Shown here piece after piece: positions 12,149 through 22,676 of a stretch of DNA of 53,059 nt. The notes under the pieces were generated by a model that saw nothing but the letters and a program-made list of their open reading frames with translations, searched no databases and was not told where the DNA came from. This DNA comes from Ophiocordyceps camponoti-saundersi (nom. inval.) (lineage: Eukaryota > Ascomycota > Sordariomycetes > Hypocreales > Ophiocordycipitaceae): positions 62,094 to 115,152 of the forward strand of contig PDHQ01000065.1 in assembly GCA_003339415.1 (NCBI GenBank). The letters are read 5' to 3'. Positions within the stretch are counted from its first letter, which is position 1. Every line of letters begins with the position of its first letter. The translations under genes and the position numbers were made by a program.

Positions 12149-13113
12149 ATGCAAGCAGCCTCGCGAGCCGCTCGGGGATCGACGCGACGAAGGCTGGATT
12201 CATGGTCGTGTGTTTTCTGCCGCGATACATGGCCTCCGCCGGGACGGAGCAGCTTCGCCGGCAGCGGTCGGAGAAAGGCATCGACTGTCCCGCCGCCGGG
12301 CCGGAATCTTCCCCCGTCGATGGAGCAGGTGCGTGCGTTCTACGACAGGAAGAACAAGACGGTGCTGTGCGTTACGTTCTGCTCGTCTTGTCGGCGCCGG
12401 GTCGCGCTCATACTGGCCGAGCAGATACTACACGATGAGCTTGATACTGGGGACCGTGGCCTTTTCATACGGCTCAGTGCCCATGTACAAGATGGTGCGC
12501 AAAACCCTCGATACTCTCTTGATGCGAATTTGCGTCTCGCATCTGACTTGGTCGACACACAGATCTGTCAAACGACCGGCTGGGGCGGCCAGCCCGTTCG
12601 CGCCCACGGGGGTTCGTACGACGACGACCTGGCTAGCCGGCTGCAGCCCGTGACGTCGGCGAAGCGCATCCGCGTGACCTTTCACGCCTCCGTCTCGGAC
12701 GAGCTGCCGTGGAAATTCGTCCCCCAACAGCGCGATGTGCGGGTGCTCCCCGGCGAGACGGCGCTCGCCTTCTACACTGCCGAGAACAGGGGCGACAGGG
12801 ACATCATCGGCGTGGCGACGTACAGTGTGACGCCGGCGCAGTGCGCACCCTACTTCAGCAAGATACAGTGCTTCTGTTTCGAGGAGCAGAGGCTCAACGC
12901 TGGCGAGACGGTCGATATGCCCGTCTTCTTCTACCTGGACCCTGACTTGCTCACGGACTTGAACATGAGAGGAGTCGAAACGGTTACGCTGAACTACACC
13001 TTCTTCAGTACGCACCCTATCTAATGATGTCTCTCCTCTGTAATTTTGCTAATGGTGACGCAGAGGCGAGATATGACAACAATGGCAGATTCAAGGCGCC
13101 GGCCACAGGGTGA
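12149..13113 (+). CDS. COX11: Cox11 cytochrome c oxidase copper chaperone
   Basis: The coding sequence is join(12149..12366, 12425..12494, 12563..13007, 13064..13113), 260 residues. The first 45 residues are Arg/Ser-rich like a mitochondrial presequence (MQAASRAARGSTRRR). Splicing gives FYDRKNKTVL-YYTMSLILGTVAFSYG, the membrane helix (about 73-92), then YKM-ICQTTGWGGQP and the globular intermembrane-space domain. The copper-binding CxC lies in SKIQCFCFEEQ (Cys199 and Cys201). The end, FFK-ARYDNNGRFKAPATG, is restored by the last intron. Cox11 delivers copper to the CuB site of Cox1. Three introns of 58, 68 and 56 bp have donors GTGCGT, GTGCGC and GTACGC. The start is the first ATG that gives a presequence; an upstream start is possible. 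Confidence 0.94.
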
Positions 13114-13575
13114 TCATTAAGCCCCTTTGCCTGTACGTACTCCGTACTGTCGAAGCCGCTGCATGAGTTAAATGTCGGCGCATCTCAAAAGACATACTGC
13201 TTGAGAAATCAGACCACTCGACTTGATGTATTTCCTATTCACAGTGTGTGCGCGTGCTACTTTTTAGTTGCAATTGCCCGCGTATGTATATGTAACATCT
13301 CTTTGAGAGCATTTGATTTCGACCGCAACCCCATTGAATGAGTCTCCAGCCTCTTCCTCTTTGCGCCGGTGATTTCCTGCACACGGTGCTCCGGACTATT
13401 TCCGCGCAGCATTATGCTGAGTCAAGTGTACCCCCCCAAGATGTCGATAAAGTCACGTGCGCTCACTCGATGGCCTAATTTCTCAACCCACAACTCTTTT
13501 TTCGAGCTTTCGAATTCTCTTCTTACACGACATTCGCTCAGTAACGCCCTCAGCAGCCCGTCAATCCTCGTCACA
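13114..13575. other. Intergenic with RPL26 promoter
   Basis: This holds the COX11 3' flank and the ribosomal protein gene promoter. A CACGTG hexamer lies at 13454-13459, about 120 bp before the RPL26 start, followed by a pyrimidine-rich leader (about 13490-13570), as is common for highly expressed fungal genes. The regulatory role is inferred. Confidence 0.5.
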
Positions 13576-14170
13576 ATGGGCAAGGTCAGCAACAGTAAGT
13601 CGTCGCCCGAATCTCTCATCAAAATCTCTTCGGCTCTCAACTATGAGACGGCAAGGGCTTTTTCAAGGAGAAAAAAAAAAGACAATGATATCCACAGACT
13701 GACGCTCGTCTCTCTTCAAGATGTGTCCTCGTCCCGGCGCAAGAGCCGGGCCGCTCACTTCAAGGCCCCCTCCAGCAAGCGCCGCGTGATAATGAGCGCG
13801 CCGCTAAGCAAAGAGTTGCGAGAAAAATACAACGTTCGCTACTCTTCTACCTTCTCCCGTTTCTCTCGACAGGCGCTGACACGTTGCACAGGTGCGCAGC
13901 ATTCCCGTCCGCAAGGATGACGAGGTCACCGTCGTCCGCGGCTCCAACAAAGGTCGCGAGGGGAAAGTGACGTCCGTCTACCGTCTCAAATACGTGATCC
14001 ACATTGAGCGCCTCACCCGCGATAAGGCATCCGGCCAGAGCGTCCCCCTCGGCATCCACCCTTCCAACGTCGTCATCACCAAGCTGAAGCTCGACAAAGA
14101 TCGGGAGGATATCCTTGCCCGATCTAAGACGGGCCGTGAGCTGCGCGCCAAGAATAAGGTCACCGCTTGA
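13576..14170 (+). CDS. RPL26: 60S ribosomal protein L26 (uL24)
   Basis: The coding sequence is join(13576..13594, 13721..13833, 13892..14170), 136 residues. Exon 1 is 19 nt (MGKVSN). Exon 2 gives [20 protein letters not shown]. Exon 3 holds [20 protein letters not shown], the KOW motif, then the conserved [17 protein letters not shown] stretch. Length and sequence match eukaryotic L26, which binds domain I of the large rRNA near the exit tunnel. A long first intron (126 bp) just after the start is typical of fungal ribosomal protein genes. The second intron (58 bp) uses an uncommon GTTCGC donor, but it is the only choice that keeps KYN-VRSIP in phase. Confidence 0.96.
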
Positions 14171-15321
14171 ATCGCCATCCTTTCACACGACATTCGAGAG
14201 AGAAGGGACAAAAGAAGAACGGTGGCGTAAATTTCTGCTACGATCCACCTTTGTCCGACTTTGACGACATCTATCTCACAGCTACGACTTCTGAGCTGCG
14301 AGGATGGAAGAGGAAAACCCATCTAGGGGGAAACTCCCGCGTTCAACCACCCGCAGGGCAGGTTAGATGAATTGAGAATTCCTCTGTTCTCAAATGGCCG
14401 TTTCACTTAGTGAAATGTTCCATGGGAGGCGTTTCCCGAAGTCAGCCCAGCTCTCTCTCCTCGAGAGCGTCGTGCAAATGCATCGGTCGAAACGATATCC
14501 CGGCTTGGCTCTTTGACTATTGTCTGCCGCCTCCCTTACCCCCCCCCCCCCCCAAATGTCGACCGTAGCACTTCGCCGGCCTCGTTCACCCCTCCCGCTA
14601 GATATCTCTGCGTCGACCACTCACAACCATGGTCTTCGCGGTATACGACTAGCGAAGAGCAAACCAGTAGAGGATTCAATGTACACTTTGCAATCCGCTA
14701 ATTCTACTGCCCTCGCGGAAGATTTCCACCGTCTTTTGCCACCTTGACGATGGGAATTTGATGTCGAGGCACAACCCTTGATACAGTCACGGACGCAAGG
14801 CTCGTCGCGCCCATCTCCGTTTCATAGCTTGACTCAAACGGCCGCAAAGAATTCGTCGTCGATTATTAACATTAAAACCTATCATCTTCTGCTTCGTTCG
14901 CCTGTTTCTCACCGCCAATTGTCGTCTTGCTTGACAAGACTTGCATCGAGAGTCTCGCCGAAGACACCGACTCTGTCCTTCACAACCCCCCCAAATCTCT
15001 CCCGCAAAGTCGCGGCTCGAGTCCGCCTCACAACGGCCAAGACCACGCCCCTCCCCCTTCCGCCGTGACCTATTATCACTAACACTCCTCGTATTCTAAC
15101 AATGGTGCTTTCAAAGACATGACCCTTATTCCCGACACCATCAACCGTCGTCTGTCTCTATAGCTGTTGAGCCGTTGTAGCAAAGTAAAAGGTAAAACTT
15201 ATACACTGTCAGGAAAACCGTCGCGTGATACTCATATAAAGCCGTAAGTATGACAGCAATAAAGCATGCTCTCGCTAGAGCTTTTTCTTTTGGAGGCATC
15301 CGTCGTCGTTGTCGCCCCCTT
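14171..15321. other. Convergent intergenic region
   Basis: This region lies between the 3' ends of RPL26 and the minus-strand gene at 15322. It holds a run of 15 C (14539-14553). The frame at 14778-15068 (96 codons, Ser/Thr/Pro-rich) has no family support and I do not call it. Confidence 0.55.
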
Positions 15322-17985
15322 TCAGACGCCTGCATGGCGCAGGGAGCCCTTGGCGCAGTTGCCCGTCGGCGGCCGGTTTTCCACCTTCTCCTCGTCCAAG
15401 CTTGCTGCCGATCCAGCGTCGCCGGAGCCCGCAGGCTTGCGAGAGGAGCCCCTCTGTGGAGAGACAGACGTGTTGGCAATTGCCGGCGTGAGAGACGCGG
15501 TGGCATGCCCAGCATAGTTGGGCAACACCCCCTGAGCCGTCATGGATGAGACCGTTCCTGGGATGGCAGCGCCACTCGACTTTCCCTTTCTCAACATGCT
15601 CTGCCAGATATCGTTGGGGGTTTTACTCCTGCGAAAGTCAGCTCCAGAAGCGAGAGGGGACGAAACTTCGGGGCGCCAGTACTTATTGGGGGCCACGCTT
15701 TTGCGACCCTTGAAGAGAAGGTTCGAGTCGTCGCCTGAGTCGGAAGGAGAATTGTTCTCGCCGTGGTCGGCCGCAGCGCGCACAGTCCCGGCCAGCGCCT
15801 TGCGGAAGTCATCGTAACTGCGGCCGGCCGTAGAAGCCCCCTTTCTGGGAGTCTGCTTGGCAGAAGCGGGCGTTGGAGTCATCGGCGACTCGAGCCTCGG
15901 AAGCTCTTCAGATTGGGTGGCATTGCTTCGGTACGGCCTCTGGACAGCTCGTTCAACTGCCTTGAAGAGGTCGCTTTCCGCTTTGGCCGCGGCACGACTG
16001 TAGTCCGACTCAATGGTTCCTTCGGGAACACGAGACGGCGACCTAATGGGACTCGAAGCAGCCTCAGAATCGGACGAACCACCACGGACAGGCGAGGTAC
16101 GATGCAGAGCCCGACCGCCGAACTTGGCCTGGCCGATTGGAAGACTGCGAGGCGCATCACACCAGTACATGTTGCGCGGACGGAGCTCGTCATTAGTCAA
16201 GTCGCGACCAAGCATGTAATTGACGCCTCCTGCAGCGGACGGTACGCAGCCGCGTTGGAAAACTGTACCGAATCGGGAATCTCCAACACCCTCTCCGGGC
16301 TCGGTGTCTCCGCCAGAAGAGTCGCTGGCTGCCAAAGGTCCAGACACACACACGGGAGAACCAGTCGACACTGAACCGGATGTCCCGTCCATACGTGGCT
16401 GAAACGGAGGGGCCAAGGCAGCATTGACAGGAAGTGAAGATGTCTTCTTGTTGATCTCGGCCTGACGAGTTTTTTTCAGAGCACTCTTGAGGGGCAACGG
16501 CTTGATAGGAGCCGCACTGGGCGACTGCTGGGAGGAGGAAAGACGGTCTATACCGCGGCCGACGCGAGCTTGAGGGGTGTCGTCCTGCGAGGCCGAGGCA
16601 TCTTCGGCTTCATTTCTGGATTTGGCGGCCAAGGACTTGGACCTGATCGCGTCAGTAGAGGAGTCCGAGGCGGTCGATTCCTCGTTGCTGTCTGGCTGAG
16701 CACTCTGGCCTTCTTCAATGGTCAGCTGTGCCTCAAGGTTCTTCTCAAAGAGGTTGATCTGATGCCGGAGAACTTGGGTCTGTTGCTCCATGACCCTCTC
16801 GTCGATCTGGTGTTTATTATAAAGAAGCTGATCCTCGATGAACCTCAAATGACTTCGAAGATTCTCCAGCTGCCGTTTGGTGATTTCACTGTGACGAATG
16901 GACGACACGGGTGGATGAGCGGCCCCGGCAAAGGCTGAAGCGGCTGGCGAGGGCGCCGCTCGAGAAGACAACGACGGATCTGACCTCATGGTGTGAAGAT
17001 GCATCACGGGATGCATTCCATATCTCGGGTGCATCATGGGCACGGGGAAGCCGGCCATCGAGGGCATGCCGACCGGCATCATAGCGTGTCCCGACGGCAT
17101 CATCCACTGACCGTTGTAGAAGAAAGGTCGGGTATGGTCGAAATGCTCGGGAGGCGAGATGTGTACCGCACCGGCATTCTCCAAATTTCCAGACTCGCTG
17201 TGCTTGTCGCTCTTGGTTGAGGCCGCTGAGCTCACGGAGCCGGGCATATGTCCCGACATGGCGGTCACGGAAGGGTGAAGCATGCTGAAGGCGCCGCCCA
17301 TGTTGACGCCGAGGTGCCAGGGCATCATGTGGAAAGGGGCGTGGGCGACCGACATGCCCGAAGCCACGGCAGGGGCGAAACCCGGGATCATGGTCGAAAA
17401 GGCACCGAAATGAGGCTGAGGGATAGGTATCGGCTCCGGTTGTTCGCGGCTGCCGTGCCTTGCACTGTCGCCATAGGACCTGTCCTTGGACCACTTTGCA
17501 GTAGGTGATGAAGAGCCGCGAGTATTGGGCACGATGCGACCACCGGCGGTGACGCGAACGTGAGTTGGCGATACAACCGACTTGTAGAACCGCTGGAAGC
17601 CCTCGTCCTTCTGAGCCGTCGGGCCGGCGGGGCCGCAAATCGGATGAGCCACGTCCTCCTCGGACTCAATACGGCCACGATATTTCCATTCGGCGTCGGT
17701 GCCGTCGAGTTGACGCGCAGCAATGTTTTTGGTCAGACCAGGATCCGGCTTTGTCGTCGCATCTACGTCCTCTTCCTCGATCAAGGGAAGAGAGACACGA
17801 GGCGGTATGCGGTGGATGTCACCTTGTTGATGATCAGAAAGAACAAGCTGCGGAGGAGGTTTTGCAAACTGACCAAGACCTTGTTCCTTGCGGAGCTTCT
17901 CGACGAGGCGGTCGTAGAATTCCTTGCCGGCCGAGACCTTTCTCAAGCGAAGGAGCTCACGAGCCGTGTAAGTTTTGGAGACCAT
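15322..17985 (-). CDS. Disordered protein with eIF4E-binding-type motif
   Basis: A single exon of 887 residues, starting at MVSKTYTARELLRLR. The open frame extends 135 codons further upstream, but that extension has no sensible composition and the internal ATG gives the conserved-looking start. Residues 6-12 are Y-TARE-L-L, a match to YxxxxL-hydrophobic, the eIF4E-binding motif of 4E-BPs, eIF4G and 4E-T. The middle is rich in Met, Pro and His. A coiled coil lies near residues 365-420 (RQLENLRSHLRFIEDQLLYN onward). The C-terminal third is Ser/Pro-rich and holds two similar short segments, RPRNMYWCDAPR and APNKYWRPE, plus PNDIWQSMLRKG. The inferred role is an eIF4E-binding translational regulator or mRNP protein. 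I know no named orthologue, and the motif is short enough to occur by chance. Confidence 0.75.
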   Translation of the reverse strand: MVSKTYTARELLRLRKVSAGKEFYDRLVEKLRKEQGLGQFAKPPPQLVLSDHQQGDIHRIPPRVSLPLIEEEDVDATTKPDPGLTKNIAARQLDGTDAEWKYRGRIESEEDVAHPICGPAGPTAQKDEGFQRFYKSVVSPTHVRVTAGGRIVPNTRGSSSPTAKWSKDRSYGDSARHGSREQPEPIPIPQPHFGAFSTMIPGFAPAVASGMSVAHAPFHMMPWHLGVNMGGAFSMLHPSVTAMSGHMPGSVSSAASTKSDKHSESGNLENAGAVHISPPEHFDHTRPFFYNGQWMMPSGHAMMPVGMPSMAGFPVPMMHPRYGMHPVMHLHTMRSDPSLSSRAAPSPAASAFAGAAHPPVSSIRHSEITKRQLENLRSHLRFIEDQLLYNKHQIDERVMEQQTQVLRHQINLFEKNLEAQLTIEEGQSAQPDSNEESTASDSSTDAIRSKSLAAKSRNEAEDASASQDDTPQARVGRGIDRLSSSQQSPSAAPIKPLPLKSALKKTRQAEINKKTSSLPVNAALAPPFQPRMDGTSGSVSTGSPVCVSGPLAASDSSGGDTEPGEGVGDSRFGTVFQRGCVPSAAGGVNYMLGRDLTNDELRPRNMYWCDAPRSLPIGQAKFGGRALHRTSPVRGGSSDSEAASSPIRSPSRVPEGTIESDYSRAAAKAESDLFKAVERAVQRPYRSNATQSEELPRLESPMTPTPASAKQTPRKGASTAGRSYDDFRKALAGTVRAAADHGENNSPSDSGDDSNLLFKGRKSVAPNKYWRPEVSSPLASGADFRRSKTPNDIWQSMLRKGKSSGAAIPGTVSSMTAQGVLPNYAGHATASLTPAIANTSVSPQRGSSRKPAGSGDAGSAASLDEEKVENRPPTGNCAKGSLRHAGV

Positions 17986-18884
17986 TCTGATTTCGACAAA
18001 GGCAAAGAAAAGGTAAGAACGATGGTTCTCGCGGGAGTGCCAGATAAACAAGGTAGGAAAGGCGCGCGATCTGTCGAGTCTCGGAAGATGGGCTTGAACG
18101 AACGTTAGGAGGGGGGCAAGACGCAACAAGAGTCTACTCCCGTCAGCGATTTTCTGAGCCTCAAGCTGCGACTGAAGAAAGTTGGGCAGGGCGTCGAAAG
18201 AAAAGGGGACAGAAAGCCGATCGGCGGGACCGCCAAGCTCGACAGAAACCTGAACACAGCGATGGTAGTCGTGCAGCAAATTATATCTGATAAGCGGAGT
18301 GGTCGAGTAGCTTAGGACGTGGTCCTCGTGCTGGGCGGCAGACAGGCAGCGGAGAATCCGCTTCGCCCGCTTTGACCTGGTGATGACCATGTGGAACTAC
18401 CGCGGGTCGTAGGAAAGAAGAGGGAAAGAAAATCAGACACGAAGAGGGAAAGGGGAGATAACGGGGAGAGGCTCGATTGCGCGGTCGATAGACGGACGCC
18501 AAAGACGTAAAAGCTTGAAGGATGGGGGGAGGAGCTGTAGCATGCGTGCCAAGCTGTGATCAATAGGAGAAGGCCCGAAGCTATGGAGGCAGACGGACGA
18601 TGACGCCAGAAAGGGAGGAGTAGTAAAAGCGAGCAGCCCCCGAGAGTGAAGCAAGCCGTGAAGGTGGGATAGTGAGACGGGGTCCAGAAGCCCGGGAAGG
18701 AAGAAGACACTGCTGTTCTGTGTGTGCATGAAGAAGACGAAGGAAGAGAGACGAGTAGGAAAAGAGGGGAGAAAGAAAGAAAGAGAGAAAGAAAGCAAAA
18801 GGGGACCTACTTACGCAGCAGTTGCCAAGGACAGCAATCAGCGACCGGTATGCATATAGAGCCTTGATGAGGCTTCCAATGGGG

Positions 18885-18917
<33 letters not shown>

Positions 18918-20030
18918 TGAGTAGAAACGAAGTAGGGCGGTTATGAAGGGCTCTGACGATGGCCGTCGCGTCACGGCTCAAACGAAGGATTGAAAAGCGT
19001 GCAAAGAAAGAGGCGTCGTGCGGACCAAAGGGCAAAGCTTGCGGTGGAGGTCGAGTTTGAGGAACAGCGAGAGCGTCAATGATGAAGCGGGAGGTGAGCG
19101 AGCAGAGCTGTATCGGGCGTCTGGGACCTCGTCGAAGCTGCGTTCTTGAGGGAAAGCCGCTACTCGAGAAGGGAGTTGCCGGCGAGGCGAGCTAAGTTGA
19201 CGGCAAGGCAGAGTCTGAAGAGAGAGGGTAGGGAAAGAGCGCGCAGGTATAAAGGCTTGTGGTGGTGATGGTGATTGTGAAAGGGAAGAAGAAGCGGATA
19301 GAGAGGAGAGAAAGAGAGCTGGAAGGACGAAGACTGTGCGGAGGAAGTACGCCCATGCCGGGGGTTGCTTACCTACATAGCTACCTAGGTAGGTAGATAC
19401 CTACATCTACGGAGCATAGTGGGAGGCAGGCAGGCAGGTCGTCGCCTGGGGAGAAGGCGAGTGCCCCTGGAGCGGGAGGCAGGACGCTGAATGTTAGGCG
19501 CCGCTCAGGGGGGTTCGTCGTTGATGCGCCATCTGCCTGCGCTGTTCGCCTCCATGGCCCCCAGCTCATACTGTCAAAGATTCTACGACTTAGCTGGTAG
19601 AAATTCACTGGCATCTGAGCCCGGTAGCCTCTTGAAAATGCTACAAGAGTGGCTTCTCATCTGTGCCTCGAGTCTGGTAGTTGATCGCGGTATCAGCTGA
19701 TGCTTCACGTGCCCTACGTCTACTGCGGCTCCGCCCGAAACGTCAGGGGGGCCGGAACATTGCAGGAACCCGGCCCGCGAACGACGTAAGGGTCAACCTT
19801 GTCGAAGGCCGCATTAGTGCCCGCCTCTGATCTGTCCGAGGTCAGATCGTATCGATCCATTAATCGTACTCGACAGAGCCTATCACCGCCTGCTTTATAA
19901 GTATATGTACAAAGGTGCTCTGCAAGCACCCCCTTCATCGCCTACATATCCTAGCAGCGTCTCTTGGACGTATGGGAGTATCAAAATGAAAGAAAGAGAA
20001 AATGGTGGCAAAGAACCATGACGACAACCA
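17986..20030. other. Long purine-rich 5' flank without gene
   Basis: Upstream of the eIF4E-motif gene on the minus strand. Bases 18400-19350 are strongly purine-rich on the plus strand, so a minus-strand transcript would be CU-rich, with GA repeats at 18888-18917. A good minus-strand donor (GTAAGTAG, complement of 18807-18814) suggests an intron in the 5' leader. A TAGG/CCTA cluster with the palindrome CTACCTAGGTAG lies at about 19381-19396. No protein frame is supported; 19700-20030 is the 3' flank of the next gene. Confidence 0.55.
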
Positions 20031-21734
20031 TCATCCTTCAAGGCGATGCCGCCATCTGCTCCAAGATAACCGTCCCTCATCTCTCGCCTCGTTGTTGGCA
20101 CTGGATTCCGCTTCTTGCCGAGCTTCCTCCATCTCCATCAGTCTTCGAGCATGAAGGGCTCGCACAAACCTCCAGGCCTCTGTGTCTGCCATATTCCAGG
20201 CTTCCAGCGACGCGCGTAGTCCCGTCTCGAGCGTCGGCTTACTTTGCATCACCACCTGCTTGGCCCGCTCAAGCAGAGGCGTTTCTTTCGCATCACCCTC
20301 GTCAGAGTCCAAATCACCCTTGTGAGAAAGCCGGAGCGCTGGCACGGGGCTCAACGACCTGCCGTCGTCCATACCGTGCTCAGGCACGTCGAAACCAAAA
20401 TACCAATTCAAGTCCGCGGGCATCTCATCCTCGGCAGTGAGCCAGAACGAGTTTGAAGCCGTGGCCGCAGCTTCTTTCAACGACAGAACGCGCCGATTAC
20501 CGGAGACGCCCGAGCCGAGAAGGGAGCGCGTGACGGTGGTGAGCCAGGGATCTCGTGAAGACTCGCGGCGAATCCACGAGATGTTGAGCGAGCTTCGCTG
20601 ATTGTGAAGCAGGGCGAGGGTCCACGGATGCGGCACCGTGCCGATGCTAAAGACATGGCTCGAGTTTCGATATCGCGCTGGGGTCGACACTCGCATCGGC
20701 GCAGTGGCCACACACGGCGTACAGTCGGGAAGGTTCGGCGGGCAGCTGGAGGGGATAGGTGACTCGGAGCATGAGGCAAGCTGGCGTGCGAGCTTGAGGG
20801 CGCCCCTGACCATGGCGGTCGTATGTTCCGGGAACGGTTTGAGCGCATCGATGCCGTCTGAAAATTGGTTCTGCCATGAGATATGGAGGTGGGTGTTGAT
20901 AAGCCTATTCAAGGCGCGAAGTCCAGCGGCACGACTTTGACGAAAGGCGGCAGCCACTGCGCGATACTTACTCTCGACGACCGCTCGCGAATACCAAGCC
21001 AGGCCGGCAGGAGGCTTTTTACCAATCTCGATTATATCCTCGGGCAGGCTGTTGCTGAGCAATTCGGAGCTGCGATGCGCCATTGCATAATCCAAGGCCG
21101 CACCGACGCCCTCTCTCGTGCCAACAAGAAGGGCATCGGCTAACCCTTCCCACTTCTTCAGAGAGGAATACTCGCCACCACCGAGGTATGTCAGTGTCGG
21201 GTCATCAGGAAGCATCGGCAACAGCGTGTGGTGTGTTAAGATGCCGGCGCCCACCGTCTCCCAGGCCAGCCATCGATTGAGGTCTTTCGTGACGGCCGGA
21301 GGTAGACTGAGGCGTCGCAACGACTCGTAACGAGGGCTCTTTTTAGCCTCGGCGACGTGCAAGACGATGGGATGAAAGCCTTGAGCCCACCAAGCGCGAC
21401 GCCAGGTCATGAGGAGACGGCGCTCAGCCTGCCTGTCGTCGCTCGCGCTCCCGGGGCTCACTTCATGGTAGCAGTAGATGGGCCGGCGCTGCAGCGGCGG
21501 AGGAAGCAGGGCCAGTTGGTCGCCCGAGTAGGGTGTAGAGAGCCAGTGATTGTCGGCTTTGATCTGCTTGGATTTGTGCATGACGCGGGACAAGGTGCCA
21601 TCGGCAGCGGCAACGATGGTCAGAGGAGACGACGGAACGGCCGAAGCCAAGAGAAGGACGCATGTGAGGGCGAGAAGAACCAGGGCCAACAGCAACGACG
21701 ACAAGCGGCGCGGGGAGAAGCGCACAGGGGGCAT
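20031..21734 (-). CDS. Type II membrane protein, unknown function
   Basis: A single exon of 567 residues, starting MPPVRFSPRRLSS. The frame is open 98 codons further upstream, but this ATG places a short basic N-terminus directly before one hydrophobic helix (about residues 12-31, SLLLALVLLALTCVLLLASA), the layout of a Golgi or ER type II membrane protein. The lumenal part contains RPIYCYHEVSPGS, LLMTWRRAWWAQGFHPIVLH and LNRWLAWETVGAGILTHHTL. The YCYHEV, W-rich and H/N segments resemble fungal proteins of glycosyltransferase-like build, but I cannot name a family, and no DxD motif stands out as catalytic. A four-Cys cluster lies in CPPNLPDCTPC. It is divergent from the PARP-UBC gene, with 942 bp between. 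Confidence 0.7.
   Translation of the reverse strand: MPPVRFSPRRLSSLLLALVLLALTCVLLLASAVPSSPLTIVAAADGTLSRVMHKSKQIKADNHWLSTPYSGDQLALLPPPLQRRPIYCYHEVSPGSASDDRQAERRLLMTWRRAWWAQGFHPIVLHVAEAKKSPRYESLRRLSLPPAVTKDLNRWLAWETVGAGILTHHTLLPMLPDDPTLTYLGGGEYSSLKKWEGLADALLVGTREGVGAALDYAMAHRSSELLSNSLPEDIIEIGKKPPAGLAWYSRAVVESKYRAVAAAFRQSRAAGLRALNRLINTHLHISWQNQFSDGIDALKPFPEHTTAMVRGALKLARQLASCSESPIPSSCPPNLPDCTPCVATAPMRVSTPARYRNSSHVFSIGTVPHPWTLALLHNQRSSLNISWIRRESSRDPWLTTVTRSLLGSGVSGNRRVLSLKEAAATASNSFWLTAEDEMPADLNWYFGFDVPEHGMDDGRSLSPVPALRLSHKGDLDSDEGDAKETPLLERAKQVVMQSKPTLETGLRASLEAWNMADTEAWRFVRALHARRLMEMEEARQEAESSANNEARDEGRLSWSRWRHRLEG

Positions 21735-22676
<942 letters not shown>

Noticed and set aside
17986..18390. 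135-codon N-terminal extension of the eIF4E-motif protein
   Set aside because: No conserved composition, and the internal ATG gives a clean motif-bearing start; treated as leader.
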